54,041 bases of DNA from Actinomycetota bacterium (lineage in GTDB: Bacteria; Actinomycetota; Geothermincolia; Fen-727; Anoxymicrobiaceae). Below, in pieces: positions 25,635-34,565 of the stretch (position 1 is its first letter; each line of letters starts with the position of its first letter). Under the pieces are notes generated by a model. It made no database searches. It saw only the letters and a list, made by a program, of their open reading frames with translations, and was not told the DNA's origin. A program made the translations under genes and the position numbers. The stretch is taken from the NCBI GenBank assembly GCA_018896525.1, contig JAHIMR010000090.1:1-54041 (forward strand). The letters run 5' to 3'.

Positions 25635-26651
25635 CTTTTCCACCTCCATCGCGTGAAAACTCCACAATCTCCTCGAGGCGCCGCGCGGCCCCCCCTGACT
25701 CTACGGCCTCCCGGGCGAGCCTGACCCCGTCCTCCAGGGAATCCGCCTTTCCTCCCGCCACCACCGCGAACGCGGCGTTGGCGACGCTTATGTCCAGGCT
25801 CGGGCCCGCGGCACCTGAGAGCACGTCCCTGATTATGGTCGCGTTCAACGCCGCGTCCCCCCCCTCGATGTCACCGGGCCGGCAGCGGTCAAGCCCCAGG
25901 TCCTCCGGAGCTACCGTGTACCGTGAGAGCCGACCATCCGCCACCTCGCAGACCGCGGTCTCCCCCGCCAGCGTGAACTCGTCCATCCCGTCGCTCCCGT
26001 GCACCACGAACGCCCGATCAACACCCAGCCCAACCAGGGCCTCGCCCACAAGGGAAACCAGCTCCTGCCTGCTGACGCCCAGGACCTGGGCTCGCGCCCC
26101 CGCCGGGTTGACCAGGGGTCCGACGATGTTGAATACCGTGGGCACCCCGAGCGATCTCCTGGCCTCCACCACCCGCCTCATCGCGGGATGGAACGTGGGT
26201 GCGAAAAGGAAGGCGATGCCGACGGTGTCGATGCACTCGCGGACCCTCTCGGGATCCATCGCGATCTCAACCCCCAGCTCCTCCAGGACATCGGCGCTCC
26301 CGCAACGAGAGGAGACGCTCCTGTTCCCGTGCTTGGCCACCGTCACCCCGGCGGCGGCGGCAATAAATCCCGCGGCGGTCGATATGTTAAAGGTGCCCTT
26401 GCGGTCACCGCCGGTGCCGCATGTATCGACCAGGTTCCCCGAGTCGGGCCGGATCGAGATCGCCAACTCCCTCATCCCTTCCGCGAAACCGGTTATCTCA
26501 TCGCAAGTTTCGCCCTTCATCTTCAGCGCGATCAGCAGCCCCGAGATAGCGGCGTCACTCACGTCCCCCCCCAGCATCTCCCTCACCGTCCGCCTCGCCT
26601 CATCCCGGCTGAGGTCCCGTCCCTCGGTCAGCCTCGTAATCGTTTCAGTTA

Positions 26652-26655
<4 letters not shown>
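25621..26655 (-). CDS. trpD: Anthranilate phosphoribosyltransferase
   Basis: 344 residues. Second tryptophan step, PRPP plus anthranilate. The PRPP loop GTGGDRKGTFNIST and the KHGNRSVSSRCGSADVLEELG segment are intact. Stand-alone, not fused to trpG. Its ATG overlaps the trpG stop by four bases (ATGA). Confidence 0.97.
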
Positions 26656-27241
<586 letters not shown>

Positions 27242-27245
<4 letters not shown>

Positions 27246-28777
27246 GGGCCTTCACCCCCGGCCGCCTTTACCGCCCTGATGAGAGCGCGGGCCTTGCTCC
27301 GGGTCTCCTCCCACTCCCGGGAGGGAACCGAGTCGGCGACGATGCCCGCCCCGGCCTGCACCCACGCCTTTCCGCCTTCGACCACCACCGTCCTTATGGC
27401 GATGCAGGTATCCATGTCCCCGGTGTAGCTCAGGTAGCCGACGGCGCCCGCGTAAGGGCCTCTCCTCTCGGTCTCCATCTCGTCGATTATCTGGCACGCC
27501 CTCACCTTGGGCGCCCCCGACACGGTCCCGGCGGGAAACGACGCCTTGAAAAGCTCGTGGTTGCCCATGCCTTCCTTCAGCTCGCCTTCCACCCTGCTTA
27601 CCATGTGCATCACGTGGGAGTACATCTCCACCTCCATGAGGCTGGTGACCTCCACCGTCCCGGCACGGCAGACGCGCCCGAGGTCGTTTCTGGCCAGGTC
27701 CACCAGCATGACGTGCTCAGCCCTCTCCTTGGGGTCCTCCTTCAGCTCCCCGGCCAGCCGCGCGTCCTCCTGTTCGTCTGCGCCCCTGGGCCTGGTGCCC
27801 GCTATGGGCTTTATGACCGCCGTCCCGCCCCGGTTGGTCACCATCGGCTCCGGCGATGAACCGACCAGGCACATCTCCGGCAGCTCCAGGTAGAACATGT
27901 AGGGGGACGGGTTCTCCGAGCGGAGGAAGCGGTAGATCGCCAGGGGGTCTCCCTGGAACGGCAGCGTAAACCGCTGCGAGATCACTATCTGAAACGCGTC
28001 ACCGGCCATTATGTGCTCACGCGCCTCCTCGACCGCCTGCTCGTAGCTCTCCCGTGACATGTTGCAGCAGGCACCGGAGAAATCGCTTCCTCCGGGCCGC
28101 CCTATCGCCTGTCCGAGACCCGCGGGAAGCGGTGTCTCGAGCCTCGCCACCATCATGGCAAGCTCATCTGCGGCCTCCCGGTGGCTCCGGGCGCCCTCGT
28201 CCGGGTCGCCGGGAACCTCTGACAGGACCCCCAGCAGGACCCGGGAACGCAGGTGGTCGAACACCACAACCTGTCGCGGGAAGATGAACATCATCTCAGG
28301 GAGCCCGGTCGCCTCACCCGATAACGCCACCTTCTCGATATAAGGGATCACGTCGTAGGCGAAGTAGCCGACCGCTCCGCCCCCGAACGGGGCCGACTCG
28401 TCCGGCAGGAAGACGCGGCTGCCATCCACCAGGCGAAACAGGTTTTCCACCGGGTTGCCGGGCAACTTCTTCTCCCCCCTGCCGTCCGACACCAGCAGGG
28501 ACCCGTCCATCGTCCTCACGGTCCTGGCGGGGTTGAAGCCCAGGATCGAGTACCGCCCCCAGCTCCGGCCCCTCTCTGCGCTCTCCAGCAGAAAGCACGG
28601 CCGGTCACCCTTGAGCTTGATGAACGTGGAGATGGGGGTCTCCAGGTCACAGGACATCTCGGTGGTCACCATGGCGAGGTCGTACGCCCCGGCAAGTGAA
28701 AGAAACTCCTGTCGCCCGGGCGAGACCGCCAGCCCTGTTTCCCTGTCGCTTACGCGACTCACTGTCCTCTCCGACAT
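27242..28777 (-). CDS. trpE: Anthranilate synthase component I
   Basis: 511 residues from ATG 28777, six bases after AGGAGG; an in-frame ATG at 28783 is too close to it. Chorismate to anthranilate. The N-terminal domain keeps the feedback motif LLES (FLLESAERGRSWGRYS), so tryptophan inhibition is expected. The catalytic domain has PIAGTRPRGADEQED and LVDLARNDLGRVC. First structural gene of the operon, behind the leader at 28805-28961. Confidence 0.97.
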
Positions 28778-28804
28778 TTGCATCCTCCTGGTTCTCGATA
28801 AATG

Positions 28805-28829
28805 AAAAGGCCGTGACCCACGTCACGGC
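28805..28829 (-). terminator. trp attenuator terminator 2
   Basis: Minus strand: GCCGTGAC-GTGG-GTCACGGC, a perfect eight-base stem with a four-base loop, then C and TTTT. It ends about 28 bases before the trpE start. Its 5' arm can instead pair with the 3' arm of terminator 1. Confidence 0.88.
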
Positions 28830-28831
28830 GT

Positions 28832-28866
28832 AAAAAACCGTGACCCTCAACCCTCGAGGTTCACGG
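28832..28866 (-). terminator. trp attenuator terminator 1
   Basis: Minus strand: CCGTGA-A-CCTC, a seven-base loop, GAGG-G-TCACGG, then TTTTTT. One mismatch in an otherwise strong stem. Its 3' arm GTCACGG (28844-28838) is complementary to CCGTGAC of terminator 2. Its 5' arm is complementary, with one bulge, to GGGGTTCCACG (28908-28898) just after the leader peptide's stop region. Confidence 0.88.
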
Positions 28867-28897
28867 CTCGCTCTCTGTCTGTTGTCAGGCGCGGCTA

Positions 28898-28923
28898 CGT
28901 GGAACCCCTATGTGGGGAACCAC
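28898..28923 (-). promoter_or_regulatory. Leader hairpin covering the second Trp codon
   Basis: Minus strand: GTGG-TT-CCCC-ACATA-GGGG-TT-CCAC. The 5' arm includes the second TGG codon and the loop includes the trpL stop. The 3' arm can alternatively pair with the 5' arm of terminator 1. Ribosome stalling on the Trp codons would open this hairpin and favour that antiterminator. Confidence 0.65.
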
Positions 28924-28961
28924 CAAAAGTTTAGTTCTGTAGCCTTGCCCGTTATCTTCAT
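28908..28961 (-). CDS. trpL: Tryptophan operon leader peptide
   Basis: 17 residues, MKITGKATELNFWWFPT, with adjacent Trp codons at positions 13-14 and stop TAG. It lies between a good promoter (-10 at 28971-28976) and two overlapping terminator hairpins ahead of trpE, exactly the plan of ribosome-mediated attenuation. The predicted transcription start is only about 2-4 bases before the ATG, so the message would be almost leaderless; no Shine-Dalgarno is present. Too short for ordinary gene finders. Confidence 0.88.
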   Translation of the reverse strand: MKITGKATELNFWWFPT

Positions 28962-28970
28962 TGTGCGCCT

Positions 28971-28999
28971 ATTCTAGGGGTCGCCCTCCGTTAAGTCAA
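28971..28999 (-). promoter_or_regulatory. trp operon promoter
   Basis: Minus strand: TTGACT (28999-28994), 17-base spacer, TAGAAT (28976-28971); five of six matches in each box. No other gene lies between here and 29289 except the family B doublet; the stretch 29000-29187 shows nothing I recognise. Confidence 0.8.
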
Positions 29000-29187
29000 A
29001 TGGAAACTGAAATCTCCGTGATTTTAACCTGTATAACGAGCGGCCCGGGTGGTTGTTTACGCCCAGTGCCCGTTGGTTCTTCCCATATGCTACTCTATCG
29101 GCTACTCTGACACGGTTGGTCAAAGCAGCGTGACGTGGGCGGTGTCCTGCTGGTCACTTACGAGGGCGGAATCGGGAGTTAGGCTCC

Positions 29188-29255
29188 AAAACGCACCCAA
29201 GGGGCCTGGCCCCAGACGTGCAAAACGCACCCAAGGGGCCTGGCCCCAGACGTGC
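29188..29255. repeat. Family B palindromic doublet 2
   Basis: Two identical 34-bp units (29188-29221 and 29222-29255), AAAACGCAC-N4-GGGGCC-T-GGCCCC-N4-GTGC, the reverse orientation of the doublet at 22157. A partial unit (CCGTGCAAAACGC) follows. It lies between the CrtI-like gene (ending at 29289) and the trp promoter and may terminate the former. Confidence 0.8.
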
Positions 29256-29288
29256 ACCAGCCGTGCAAAACGCGGGAGCGGGTTCCGG

Positions 29289-30893
29289 TCAGTGGGGGGC
29301 CGAGATCAGCGCTCCCAGCTTGCCCTTTAGCACCGAGTCGGCGGCGAGGACCCCTGACATTATACTGCTGCAGATGCCGCCGCCCAGGGCTGATTTGGAG
29401 CCGGTTATGTAAAGGCCGCGCAACGATGTCCTGGGCCCGTAACGGCGGCCAAGGACCTGCCCGGGAATGAGGGCATCGTCGTACCAGCAACCATCTATGG
29501 ACATCGTGTGTCGCTCATAGGTGATAGGCGTGGAGACATCGTACGCCTCCACGTCGCTTACCAGGCCGGGGAACGCCATCGTTGCCGCTTCCACGACCAC
29601 CTCGGCGTACTTCTCCTTGATGGAGCGGTAGCGCTCGCCCCTGACCCCGCCGCTCTCGACGCCCCATCGTCCCATGAAGTCGTATGGCACCCCCGGGACC
29701 AGCAGGTCCAGGCACGTCTTTCCCTCCGGCGCGAGGGTGGGGTCCACCATTGACGGGACGGTGACCATGAAACCGATCTTCCCGGGGTCAGGGTAACGGT
29801 CGGTAACGGATATCTCCTCGAAGGCCTCCCTCAAGTCGTAAGAAGGCTGCACCAGGACGGAACCGCAGGCGAATGATTCGTCCTCGATCTTCTTTGCCAT
29901 GCCCAGGTGTACCACCAGTCCCGACGTGGAGAGTTGCCGTTTCTCTAACTTTTTCAGGAACGCTTCGGTTAGATTTTCCCTGTTGACCAGGCGGAAGAAC
30001 GTCCGCCTGGTGTCGCAGTCGCTGATGACCACCGTGGTTTTTACTATAGCCCTGGGGTGCATCTCGACCTCGCTTACCCTGCCGTGCTCGGCATTGACCG
30101 AGGTAACCTCGTGGTCCAGCAGCAACTCACCGCCGTTCTCGATAAGCGCCGCCGTGAACCCGTTGGAGAGTTCGTCATACCCTCCCACCGGAAAGTAAGC
30201 CCCGCCTCTAAACGCGCCCATCATCCCTATCATTCCCAGCGGCGATATCTCCCAGGGCGGCGTACCCATCCAGTACCACGACGTCGAGAGGACCGCTTTC
30301 AGTTTCTCGTCGGTAAAGAACCTGTCGAGCATGTCCTGGAACGTCGAGCGCCCCACCATGTACCGGAAGAAGCGCGGGTGCAACAGTGGGTAAACCGGGT
30401 ACTTCAGCATCGAGCCTGCGCCCATAGGCCTTCGCATCATTCGGATGTCGAGGCCCTTCTGGACACTGCTCACCGCCTTGAAGAACTGGTTGATGTTCTC
30501 TGTCTGGGTCTGGAAGTTGTCTTTCAGCGTGTTCTTGAATGCCTCAACGTCGCACCTGACCTGGATATCGTGGTCGGGGTAGATGCAACGCTGGTACGGA
30601 TCGACCCTGGCAAACTCCACCTTCAGGCCGAGGTGGTTCGCCACCCTGGTGATATCCCCGTCCGGCCCGCATCCCGCCACCAGGTGCGGCACCTGGAACC
30701 GATAGCCCTTCCTTTCGTAGGCGGTGACGTAGCCGCCCGGCCTCTTCCCCCTCTCAACCACCAGCACTTTGAGGCCTTCACCGGCAAGCAACGCGCCGCT
30801 TACCAGGCCCCCTATTCCCGCACCCACAACCACAACATCGTACTGCTCCCCGAAATCCGGCACCTGCGCGCCGGGCTCTTTTCCTTCGGCCAT
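29289..30893 (-). CDS. Phytoene-desaturase-like FAD/NAD(P) oxidoreductase
   Basis: 534 residues. FAD motif VVVGAGIGGLVSGALLAGEGLKVLVVER near residue 20, then RPGGYVTAYERKGYRF, and the C-terminal motif G-L-Y-I-T-G-S...GGGICSSIMSG typical of CrtI-type proteins. The family covers carotenoid desaturases, isomerases and retinol saturases; no crtB or other carotenoid gene is nearby, so the substrate is open. The next upstream gene on the same strand is a Fe-S protein, 81 nt away, a possible electron partner. Confidence 0.85.
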   Translation of the reverse strand: MAEGKEPGAQVPDFGEQYDVVVVGAGIGGLVSGALLAGEGLKVLVVERGKRPGGYVTAYERKGYRFQVPHLVAGCGPDGDITRVANHLGLKVEFARVDPYQRCIYPDHDIQVRCDVEAFKNTLKDNFQTQTENINQFFKAVSSVQKGLDIRMMRRPMGAGSMLKYPVYPLLHPRFFRYMVGRSTFQDMLDRFFTDEKLKAVLSTSWYWMGTPPWEISPLGMIGMMGAFRGGAYFPVGGYDELSNGFTAALIENGGELLLDHEVTSVNAEHGRVSEVEMHPRAIVKTTVVISDCDTRRTFFRLVNRENLTEAFLKKLEKRQLSTSGLVVHLGMAKKIEDESFACGSVLVQPSYDLREAFEEISVTDRYPDPGKIGFMVTVPSMVDPTLAPEGKTCLDLLVPGVPYDFMGRWGVESGGVRGERYRSIKEKYAEVVVEAATMAFPGLVSDVEAYDVSTPITYERHTMSIDGCWYDDALIPGQVLGRRYGPRTSLRGLYITGSKSALGGGICSSIMSGVLAADSVLKGKLGALISAPH

Positions 30894-30974
30894 CGGGCAT
30901 CCTCCGAGTCTGTTTGATGCAACGGACTATTCCTCAAGCCGTCTCCGAGATATTATCTCGATGCTCCCCGTATC

Positions 30975-31862
30975 CTACGAAACAAGGCGCCTGGCGTAGA
31001 TGAGTTTCGCGCCTTTCTTCCGCTCAAGCGTTGTTGCTTTGCCTTTGCACGTCGTCACGCACAGGCCGCACCCGAAGCACATGTCCTCCTTGACCGCGCC
31101 CTTCCCCCCCTCCACGACCCGGGCATCGAACGGGCACCTCGTAAGGCATGCGCCGCACTCCTCGACCCCCAGGCAGGCCTCCTCGTCAAGCATCGCCAGC
31201 GACCTGCCCTTCCGAAACGACTGGTAGCCCCTCTCCTTCTGGGTCCTTAGCGGTATGCACACATCCTTATTGCAGTTACACAGAACGTACGCGGACCCCT
31301 CCTGAGAGCGAAACCCGTACAACTGGTGAACATACCCGTAGCGGTCGAAGCTCTCTACCAACTCCTCGGCCTCGGCTTTATCTATCCGGTGGTAAAGCCC
31401 GGGGTAATGCCTGAGGTACTCCTCGGCCCAGAGGCCGATGACCATGTCCGTGTTGTTGGGCACGTCGTCCGATAGCATGTTCAAGGCCCTGCGGCAGGGA
31501 CAGGTGCCAATGGCGACGGTGTAGCCGCCCTCGAATATGGAACCAAGCAACTCGCGCACCTCGTCCAGGGTGAGCACCTCGCCGTTGACAAACGACATCA
31601 TCCGACGGCTAAGGAAATCCATGATGCGCCTGTTGAGATCGCGCCGGTACATCCAGTCACGCATCGCCAGGTAGTTGAGGGTGCGCATCATCAAGTGCTC
31701 GTAGCGCGACATCAACCAGATGATGAAACCCGGAACATCCTGGTGTATACTGCCTTTCTCATGACCCATGTGCAGCAACAGGGCTTCTCTCATCAGCAGC
31801 GGCAGGAATGAGAGGGACACGGCCACGCGAATGGCCCTGTACGATCTTACCAGTCGTTTCAC
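30975..31862 (-). CDS. 4Fe-4S ferredoxin-type protein with additional Cys motifs
   Basis: 295 residues. The C-terminal ~60 residues have two clusters: C-L-G-V-E-E-C-G-A-C-L-T-R-C-P, and C-F-G-C-G-L-C-V-T-T-C. Two more Cys-rich sites occur earlier, G-T-C-P-C-R near residue 120 and C-N-C-N-K-D-V-C near 200. The first ~90 residues are basic with hydrophobic stretches and may bind the membrane. No characterised family is recalled for the full length. Probably an electron-transfer protein acting with the CrtI-like enzyme (inference from adjacency). Confidence 0.65.
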   Translation of the reverse strand: MKRLVRSYRAIRVAVSLSFLPLLMREALLLHMGHEKGSIHQDVPGFIIWLMSRYEHLMMRTLNYLAMRDWMYRRDLNRRIMDFLSRRMMSFVNGEVLTLDEVRELLGSIFEGGYTVAIGTCPCRRALNMLSDDVPNNTDMVIGLWAEEYLRHYPGLYHRIDKAEAEELVESFDRYGYVHQLYGFRSQEGSAYVLCNCNKDVCIPLRTQKERGYQSFRKGRSLAMLDEEACLGVEECGACLTRCPFDARVVEGGKGAVKEDMCFGCGLCVTTCKGKATTLERKKGAKLIYARRLVS

Positions 31863-32067
31863 CTACAACTATCTCCTCGCATACCGTTAAACCCATACGC
31901 GGACTCACCTATCATAACACCTGGAAATTGGAAAGAACTGGTTGCGCACCGGCATTTGTTGTAATAGCCTCAACTACCGGACCGTCATGAACCCCGGCCT
32001 GCGGCGCCGCCGTGCCGGTCGAGGCCCCGGTCAACCTCGAGCAGCGGATAGAGAGGTGTCGTCGTCA

Positions 32068-33459
32068 ATGCTGATAGAGCCCGATCTGGCGCAGGAGGTA
32101 ACGCAACTGGCACTGGCGACCGGCGGCGTCTATTCTGACGTCCTGTGCCAGCGTCACACCATCATGGTCGTCCGCTTCGAGGATGGAAAGCTTGACGACG
32201 TGTCGACCGGCCTCGAGAGCGGCGGCGGAGTAAGGGTCATCCAGGGCGACCTGGCGGCCTACGCCCATACCGACATCCTGGACGCCGAGCACCTGCGGCT
32301 GGCGGCCCGGACCGCAGCCGATGCGCTCCGACACGCCGCCGAAGGCCCTGTGCTCGAGGCGGTCCCGTCCCGGCGAGAGCCGCCGGACCCGGTCCGGGAG
32401 CCGGGCGAGGGAACCTACGGCATCCATGAGGTTGTGGATCACCTCGCAAGCTGCGACGAGGCCGCGCGTGGGCTCAGCGGCGAGATACGACAGGTGACCG
32501 CCATACACATGAGCGTGTTCGAGGAGGGGTTGTTGGCCAACAGCCTGGGGGAACTGCGCTCGAGCCAGTGCCAGCGGACACGCCTGGTGGTCCAGGTGGT
32601 CGCGGGCCGCGACGGCGTCATCCAGGTTGGCCAGGAAGCTCCCGGCGCCCTGATGGGTCCCGAGTTCTACCGCGAGCACGACCCCGCCCGGGTCGCGCTG
32701 GTGGCGGGGCGCCGCGCCCTGACTATGCTCGACGCCCGGCCGTCCCCCGCGGGAAAGATGGCGGTAGTAATCAACTCCGGTACCGGGGGAGTTCTCCTTC
32801 ACGAGGCCTGCGGCCACGGGCTCGAGGTCGACCACGTGCACAAAGGCGCCTCCATCTATGAGGGAAAGCTGGGGAAGATAGTCGCGGCCCCCCTCGTTTC
32901 CGCGTCCGACAACCCGACCCTTCCCGGGCTCTGGGGTTCCTACATCTTCGACGACGAAGGAACACCATCCGGGGAAACCGTGTTGATCGAGGAAGGCATC
33001 CTGCGAAGCTACCTGTACGACACCCACGAGGCGATGAAGGACGGAAGGGCGAGCACCGGGAACGGGAGGCGCCAGTCTTTCCGGTTCCCCCCGGTCCCGC
33101 GAATGAGCAACACCTTCATCAAGGCAGGCGACGCCGACCCGGCCGATATCATCGCATCCACCGCCCATGGGTTGTACGCCCGCAAGATGGGTGGAGGGCA
33201 GGTGGACCCGGTCACCGGGGAGTATGTCTTCTCGGTCTCAGAAGGATACCTGATAGAGCGAGGCCGGATCGGGGAACCTTTGCGAGGCGCGGTACTCATT
33301 GGAAACGGGCCGCGCACTCTGGAGGTAATCGACGCCGTCGGCAACGACCTGTCGTTCGAGGAAGGGACCTGCGGAAAAGAAGGCCAGGGCGTCCCGGTTA
33401 CCACCGGCGGGCCGACGTTCAGGATCGCCGAGCTTACGGTCGGTGGCACCGACGTCTGA
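32068..33459 (+). CDS. tldD: TldD-type metalloprotease
   Basis: 463 residues from ATG 32068 with GAGAGGTG upstream; GTG 32056 is an alternative. The TldD zinc motif HEACGH, followed by GLEVDHVHKGASIYEGK, distinguishes it from the inactive partner TldE. The N-terminal half carries the shared TldD/PmbA fold. TldD and TldE together degrade unfolded peptides and mature microcins or pyrroloquinoline-type peptides; a tldE/pmbA gene is expected nearby but is not in the window. Transcribed divergently from the Fe-S gene; the 205-nt spacer shows no clear promoter. Confidence 0.92.
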   Translation: MLIEPDLAQEVTQLALATGGVYSDVLCQRHTIMVVRFEDGKLDDVSTGLESGGGVRVIQGDLAAYAHTDILDAEHLRLAARTAADALRHAAEGPVLEAVPSRREPPDPVREPGEGTYGIHEVVDHLASCDEAARGLSGEIRQVTAIHMSVFEEGLLANSLGELRSSQCQRTRLVVQVVAGRDGVIQVGQEAPGALMGPEFYREHDPARVALVAGRRALTMLDARPSPAGKMAVVINSGTGGVLLHEACGHGLEVDHVHKGASIYEGKLGKIVAAPLVSASDNPTLPGLWGSYIFDDEGTPSGETVLIEEGILRSYLYDTHEAMKDGRASTGNGRRQSFRFPPVPRMSNTFIKAGDADPADIIASTAHGLYARKMGGGQVDPVTGEYVFSVSEGYLIERGRIGEPLRGAVLIGNGPRTLEVIDAVGNDLSFEEGTCGKEGQGVPVTTGGPTFRIAELTVGGTDV

Positions 33460-33472
33460 AAGGAGACACGAG

Positions 33473-33709
33473 TTGATAAAAAAAATCGACAACCTTGGAC
33501 GGGTGGTGGTGCCCAAGGGGTATCGCCAGATGCTGGGGCTGAAGCCTGGTGACCCCCTGGATGTTGACGTGGAAGCCGGTACCATAACGATGTCGCCGCA
33601 CCGGGACGGTTGCGTGTTCTGCGGCGGGCCGAACGTCGCCGCCGTCTATTCCAGGAAAAACATCTGTGGTGATTGCCTGGAACGGATAAAGTCTATCCCA
33701 ATCGCTTGA
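33473..33709 (+). CDS. AbrB-like transcriptional regulator with zinc ribbon
   Basis: 78 residues from TTG 33473, with AAAGGAGA 6 bases upstream overlapping the tldD stop. The N-terminal SpoVT/AbrB swapped-hairpin domain reads IKKIDNLGRVVVPKGYRQMLG. The C-terminus has C-V-F-C and C-G-D-C pairs, a zinc ribbon seen in other AbrB-family transition-state regulators. Its 3' end overlaps rsmI, convergent, by 17 bases, so the transcripts are antisense there. Confidence 0.82.
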   Translation: MIKKIDNLGRVVVPKGYRQMLGLKPGDPLDVDVEAGTITMSPHRDGCVFCGGPNVAAVYSRKNICGDCLERIKSIPIA

Positions 33710-34535
33710 GCGCCAGGTTGTAGATCTTGCTCCGGGACAGGCCTGATCCTTTTACCGCGACCGCGCTGACGGCATCCTTGAGCGACATGCCACTCGAGCG
33801 AAGGCGCTCGACCTCACCGAGTGCCTCCTCCTCGGTTACGCCCCTCTCGCCGGTCGACCCTTCCACCACCAGCACAAGCTCTCCCCTTACCGGCTCCTCC
33901 CCGATGCGCTCCCTCACCCCGGATACGTTTCCCCGGATGACCTCCTCGAACTTTTTGGTAAGCTCCCGGGCCAGTGCCACCCTGCGGTCTCCCAGCACAT
34001 CCTCGATATCCGCCAGCGTTCGGGCGATCCGGGCCGGGCTCTCGTAGAAGACCATGGTCCTTTCCTCCTCCTGGAGCTCCTCAAGCGCCCTGCACCTGGG
34101 CCCTTTCTTCCTGGGCAGGAACCCCTCGAAGATAAACCTGCCGGTGGGCAGACCGGATATCACCAGAGCGGTCAGTGCTGCGTTGGGGCCGGGAAGCGCT
34201 TCCACCTCGATGTCCCTCTCCAGGCACATCGACACCAGGTGGGTGCCCGGGTCGGATATTCCCGGTACCCCGGCGTCTGAAACCAGGGCAACGTCCCCAC
34301 CCCCCTCCAGGCATTCGATTACCTTGTGGCCGGCCTTCAGCCGGTTCTCCTCCCGGTAACTCATCATCGGAGTGTGGATGTCGTGCCGGGAGAACAGCTT
34401 GCGGGTCCTCCGGGTATCCTCGGCGGCCACGAGGTCCACACGGCGAAGGGTTTCAATCGCCCTGAGGGTAATGTCCTGCAGGTTGCCTATCGGTGTTGCG
34501 CACAGGTATAACCTGCCGCGGCCGTCGATTTTCAT
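33693..34535 (-). CDS. rsmI: 16S rRNA (cytidine-1402-2'-O)-methyltransferase
   Basis: 280 residues. Tetrapyrrole-methylase-fold enzyme that 2'-O-methylates C1402 in the decoding centre. Signatures: LCATPIGNLQDITLRA, VAAEDTRRTRKL and the SAM loop VSDAGVPGISDPG. The C-terminal helical domain is present. Overlaps the AbrB gene by 17 bases. Confidence 0.95.
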   Translation of the reverse strand: MKIDGRGRLYLCATPIGNLQDITLRAIETLRRVDLVAAEDTRRTRKLFSRHDIHTPMMSYREENRLKAGHKVIECLEGGGDVALVSDAGVPGISDPGTHLVSMCLERDIEVEALPGPNAALTALVISGLPTGRFIFEGFLPRKKGPRCRALEELQEEERTMVFYESPARIARTLADIEDVLGDRRVALARELTKKFEEVIRGNVSGVRERIGEEPVRGELVLVVEGSTGERGVTEEEALGEVERLRSSGMSLKDAVSAVAVKGSGLSRSKIYNLALKRLG

Positions 34536-34565
34536 GAGTAATCCCGGGTTCAGTCCTCTCCACCG

